A DNA stretch of 7,434 nt from Oxalobacteraceae bacterium UBA5157 (lineage in GTDB: Bacteria; Pseudomonadota; Gammaproteobacteria; Burkholderiales; Burkholderiaceae_D): the NCBI GenBank assembly GCA_002415335.1, contig DHXL01000096.1, positions 6,913 to 14,346 on the forward strand. The letters are read 5' to 3'. Under the pieces are notes generated by a model. That model had not been told where the DNA came from. It saw only the letters and a list, made by a program, of their open reading frames with translations, and ran no database searches. The translations under genes and the position numbers were made by a program. Of the stretch, positions 6,115 through 7,434 are shown piece after piece (position 1 is the stretch's first letter; each line of letters starts with the position of its first letter).

Positions 6115-7230
6115 TTATCGCAGGAACGAATCTGCCGGCACGTATTCGTATCCGAGATCGCGCGCAACGGCTTGGTAGGTCACCTTACCCTGGCACACAT
6201 TCAGGCCGTTTTTTAGATGCGCATCGGCTTTGAGCGCCTGTTCCCAGCCCTTGTCCGCCAGCGCGATAGCATGACCGATGGTGGCATTGTTCAAAGCAAA
6301 CGTCGAAGTGCGTGCCACTGCGCCCGGCATGTTGGCCACGCAGTAATGCACCACGCCGTCGACCACGTAGGTCGGTTCGGCATGCGTGGTGGCATGCGAG
6401 GTTTCAAAGCAGCCACCCTGATCGATTGCGACGTCGACGACGACGGCACCCGGTTTCATGCGCGCGATCATCTCCCTGGTGACGAGTTTCGGTGCGGCTG
6501 AACCGGGAACCAGCACGCCGCCGATCACCAGGTCGGCATCCAGTACCGATTCTTCAATCGTGTGCGCATTGGAATAAAGCGTCGCAATGCGGTTGCCAAA
6601 TACCAGATCCAACTGCCGCAGACGGTCGACGCTCTTGTCCAGCACGGTCACGCGCGCGCCGGCACCGATTGCCATTTGCAAGGCATTGGTACCGACCACG
6701 CCGGCGCCGATAATTACCACATGGCCGGCTTCCACACCGGGTACGCCGCCCAGCAAGAGGCCCCTGCCCCCTTTGGATTTTTCCAGATGCGCGGCGCCGG
6801 CCTGGATCGCCATGCGGCCCGCCACTTCGCTCATCGGGGCCAGCAGCGGCAAGCCGCCGCGGGCGTCGGTGATCGTCTCGTAGCCGATACAGATCGCGCC
6901 CGATTTGATCAGCGCTGCGGTTTGTTCCGGGTCCGGTGCAAGATGCAGGTAAGTGTACAAAATTTGGCCGGAGCGCAGCATCGCGCATTCTTGCGGCTGG
7001 GGTTCCTTGACCTTGACGATCATGTCGGCGCGGGCAAAGATTTCCTTGGCCGCCTCGATCATCGATGCGCCGGCAGCGACGTACTGGTCGTCGGACAGGC
7101 CGATTTCGGTACCGGCATTTTTTTGCACGAGGACCTGGTGCCCGCGCAAGGTCAGTTCGCGGACGCTGGCGGGCGTCAAACCGACGCGATATTCATGATT
7201 CTTGATCTCTTTTGGCACGCCGACTATCAT
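6115..7230 (-). CDS. ald: Alanine dehydrogenase (NAD-dependent)
   Basis: A 371-residue cytoplasmic enzyme, full length for the family, that interconverts L-alanine with pyruvate, ammonium and NADH. It opens with MIVGVPKEIKNHEYRVGLTP. By position it keeps the residues known from the M. tuberculosis enzyme: Arg15, Lys75 and His96 at the pyruvate site, Asp270 as the catalytic acid, the Rossmann motif GAGVVG (175-180), and Asp198 at the NAD ribose. The start is supported by AAGGAG at 7243-7238, about 7 nt upstream. The gene is convergent with the SBP-GGDEF-SBP operon, with 39 bp between stops and a strong terminator overlapping both ends. A perfect sigma-54 promoter with an IHF site lies upstream, so expression should depend on RpoN and an enhancer-binding protein. 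Many other alanine dehydrogenase genes are instead controlled by Lrp-type regulators. The likely role is catabolism of alanine as a carbon and nitrogen source. Confidence 0.97.
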   Translation of the reverse strand: MIVGVPKEIKNHEYRVGLTPASVRELTLRGHQVLVQKNAGTEIGLSDDQYVAAGASMIEAAKEIFARADMIVKVKEPQPQECAMLRSGQILYTYLHLAPDPEQTAALIKSGAICIGYETITDARGGLPLLAPMSEVAGRMAIQAGAAHLEKSKGGRGLLLGGVPGVEAGHVVIIGAGVVGTNALQMAIGAGARVTVLDKSVDRLRQLDLVFGNRIATLYSNAHTIEESVLDADLVIGGVLVPGSAAPKLVTREMIARMKPGAVVVDVAIDQGGCFETSHATTHAEPTYVVDGVVHYCVANMPGAVARTSTFALNNATIGHAIALADKGWEQALKADAHLKNGLNVCQGKVTYQAVARDLGYEYVPADSFLR

Positions 7231-7359
7231 TTGAATTCTCCTTTGTACTGCACGAAATAAGGCGCCGCCTGCACTGCGCCGCGCGCTCTACCGGTAACGC
7301 CATTCCAAACGATTGCCAGCCGGTTTATCCGACCGTTGTGATCGCTATGCGTGTTGAAG

Positions 7360-7375
7360 AGCAATCGCCGTGCCA
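7360..7375 (-). promoter_or_regulatory. Sigma-54 (RpoN) promoter of ald, perfect consensus
   Basis: On the minus strand, TGGCACG (7375-7369), then four bases GCGA, then TTGCT (7364-7360). This matches the sigma-54 consensus TGGCACG-N4-TTGCW at every defined base, with correct -24 GG and -12 GC spacing. Transcription would begin near 7349, leaving a leader of about 119 nt before ald. Sigma-54 promoters need an AAA+ activator, and the only one in the window is the TyrR/PhhR-type regulator at 823-2385. Its binding sites would normally lie 80-150 bp upstream of the start point, which is mostly past the right edge of the window. Confidence 0.85.
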
Positions 7376-7393
7376 CAACGAATAGATCAATAA

Positions 7394-7406
7394 AATCAAA
7401 TGGTTA
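7394..7406 (+). promoter_or_regulatory. IHF-binding site upstream of the sigma-54 promoter
   Basis: AATCAAATGGTTA matches the IHF consensus WATCAANNNNTTR at every defined position. It lies in a locally AT-rich stretch (about 7381-7415) and is centred about 50 bp upstream of the inferred ald start point. That is where IHF normally bends DNA to bring a distant activator to sigma-54 polymerase. The consensus is short and degenerate, so the support comes mainly from its position next to the perfect -24/-12 element. Confidence 0.6.
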
Positions 7407-7434
7407 CATTGTTTCTTCCAACCCGGGCGCGTCA

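Noticed and set aside
7261..7280. GGCGC/GCGCC hairpin in the ald leader as a riboswitch or attenuator
   Set aside because: It is only 5 bp with a 10-nt loop and no U-tract, which is expected by chance in this GC-rich stretch.
7391..7408. TGTAAC-N6-ATTTTA on the minus strand as a TyrR/PhhR box upstream of ald
   Set aside because: The left half matches 5/6 but the right half only about 3/6. It overlaps the better IHF site and is too close to the -24 element for a typical enhancer site.

Overview
The window looks like a chromosomal segment of a betaproteobacterium, most likely Burkholderiales and possibly Oxalobacteraceae. This is inferred from the moderately high GC content, the codon use, a TyrR/PhhR-type sigma-54 activator, and free-standing periplasmic binding proteins beside a GGDEF protein. 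No rRNA, tRNA, IS element or CRISPR array was seen. Four blocks can be read.

(1) Positions 1-2385, minus strand: an ACT-PAS-AAA+-HTH regulator of the TyrR/PhhR family (823-2385), followed 110 nt downstream by the first 237 codons of a probable M29-type aminopeptidase or relative that runs off the left edge. The regulator has a sigma-54 contact loop, GAFSGA, which E. coli TyrR lacks. Its start codon has no good ribosome binding site. A perfect AGGAGGT further upstream faces a GTG that opens a 30-codon ORF overlapping the regulator start, so a translated leader is possible.

(2) Positions 2386-2630: a divergent control region. A minus-strand promoter (TTGAAA-17-TATACG) and a plus-strand TATAAT overlap at the same TATA core. 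There is a GC-rich hairpin on the regulator side and a 7-bp inverted repeat on the operon side.

(3) Positions 2631-6075, plus strand: a compact three-gene unit made of a periplasmic SBP_bac_3 protein, a membrane diguanylate cyclase (periplasmic sensor, HAMP, GAF-like, GGEEF with an intact I-site) and a second, paralogous SBP_bac_3 protein. No permease or ATPase gene is present in the window. This fits a periplasmic ligand-sensing module that controls c-di-GMP better than a transporter. Both binding proteins keep the family's carboxylate-binding Arg but lack the Asp that normally holds the alpha-amino group.

(4) Positions 6115-7434, minus strand: alanine dehydrogenase (ald), convergent with the operon. 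It ends in a long hairpin plus U-tract terminator that lies inside the 3' end of the second SBP gene. Upstream of ald there is a perfect-consensus sigma-54 promoter (TGGCACG-N4-TTGCT) and, further upstream, a perfect-consensus IHF site.

Taken together, the window reads as an amino-acid or peptide utilisation locus. A sigma-54 activator with an amino-acid-binding ACT domain is the natural candidate to drive ald, and a two-SBP/c-di-GMP signalling unit sits between them. The regulatory links are inference; the sites themselves are read directly from the sequence.
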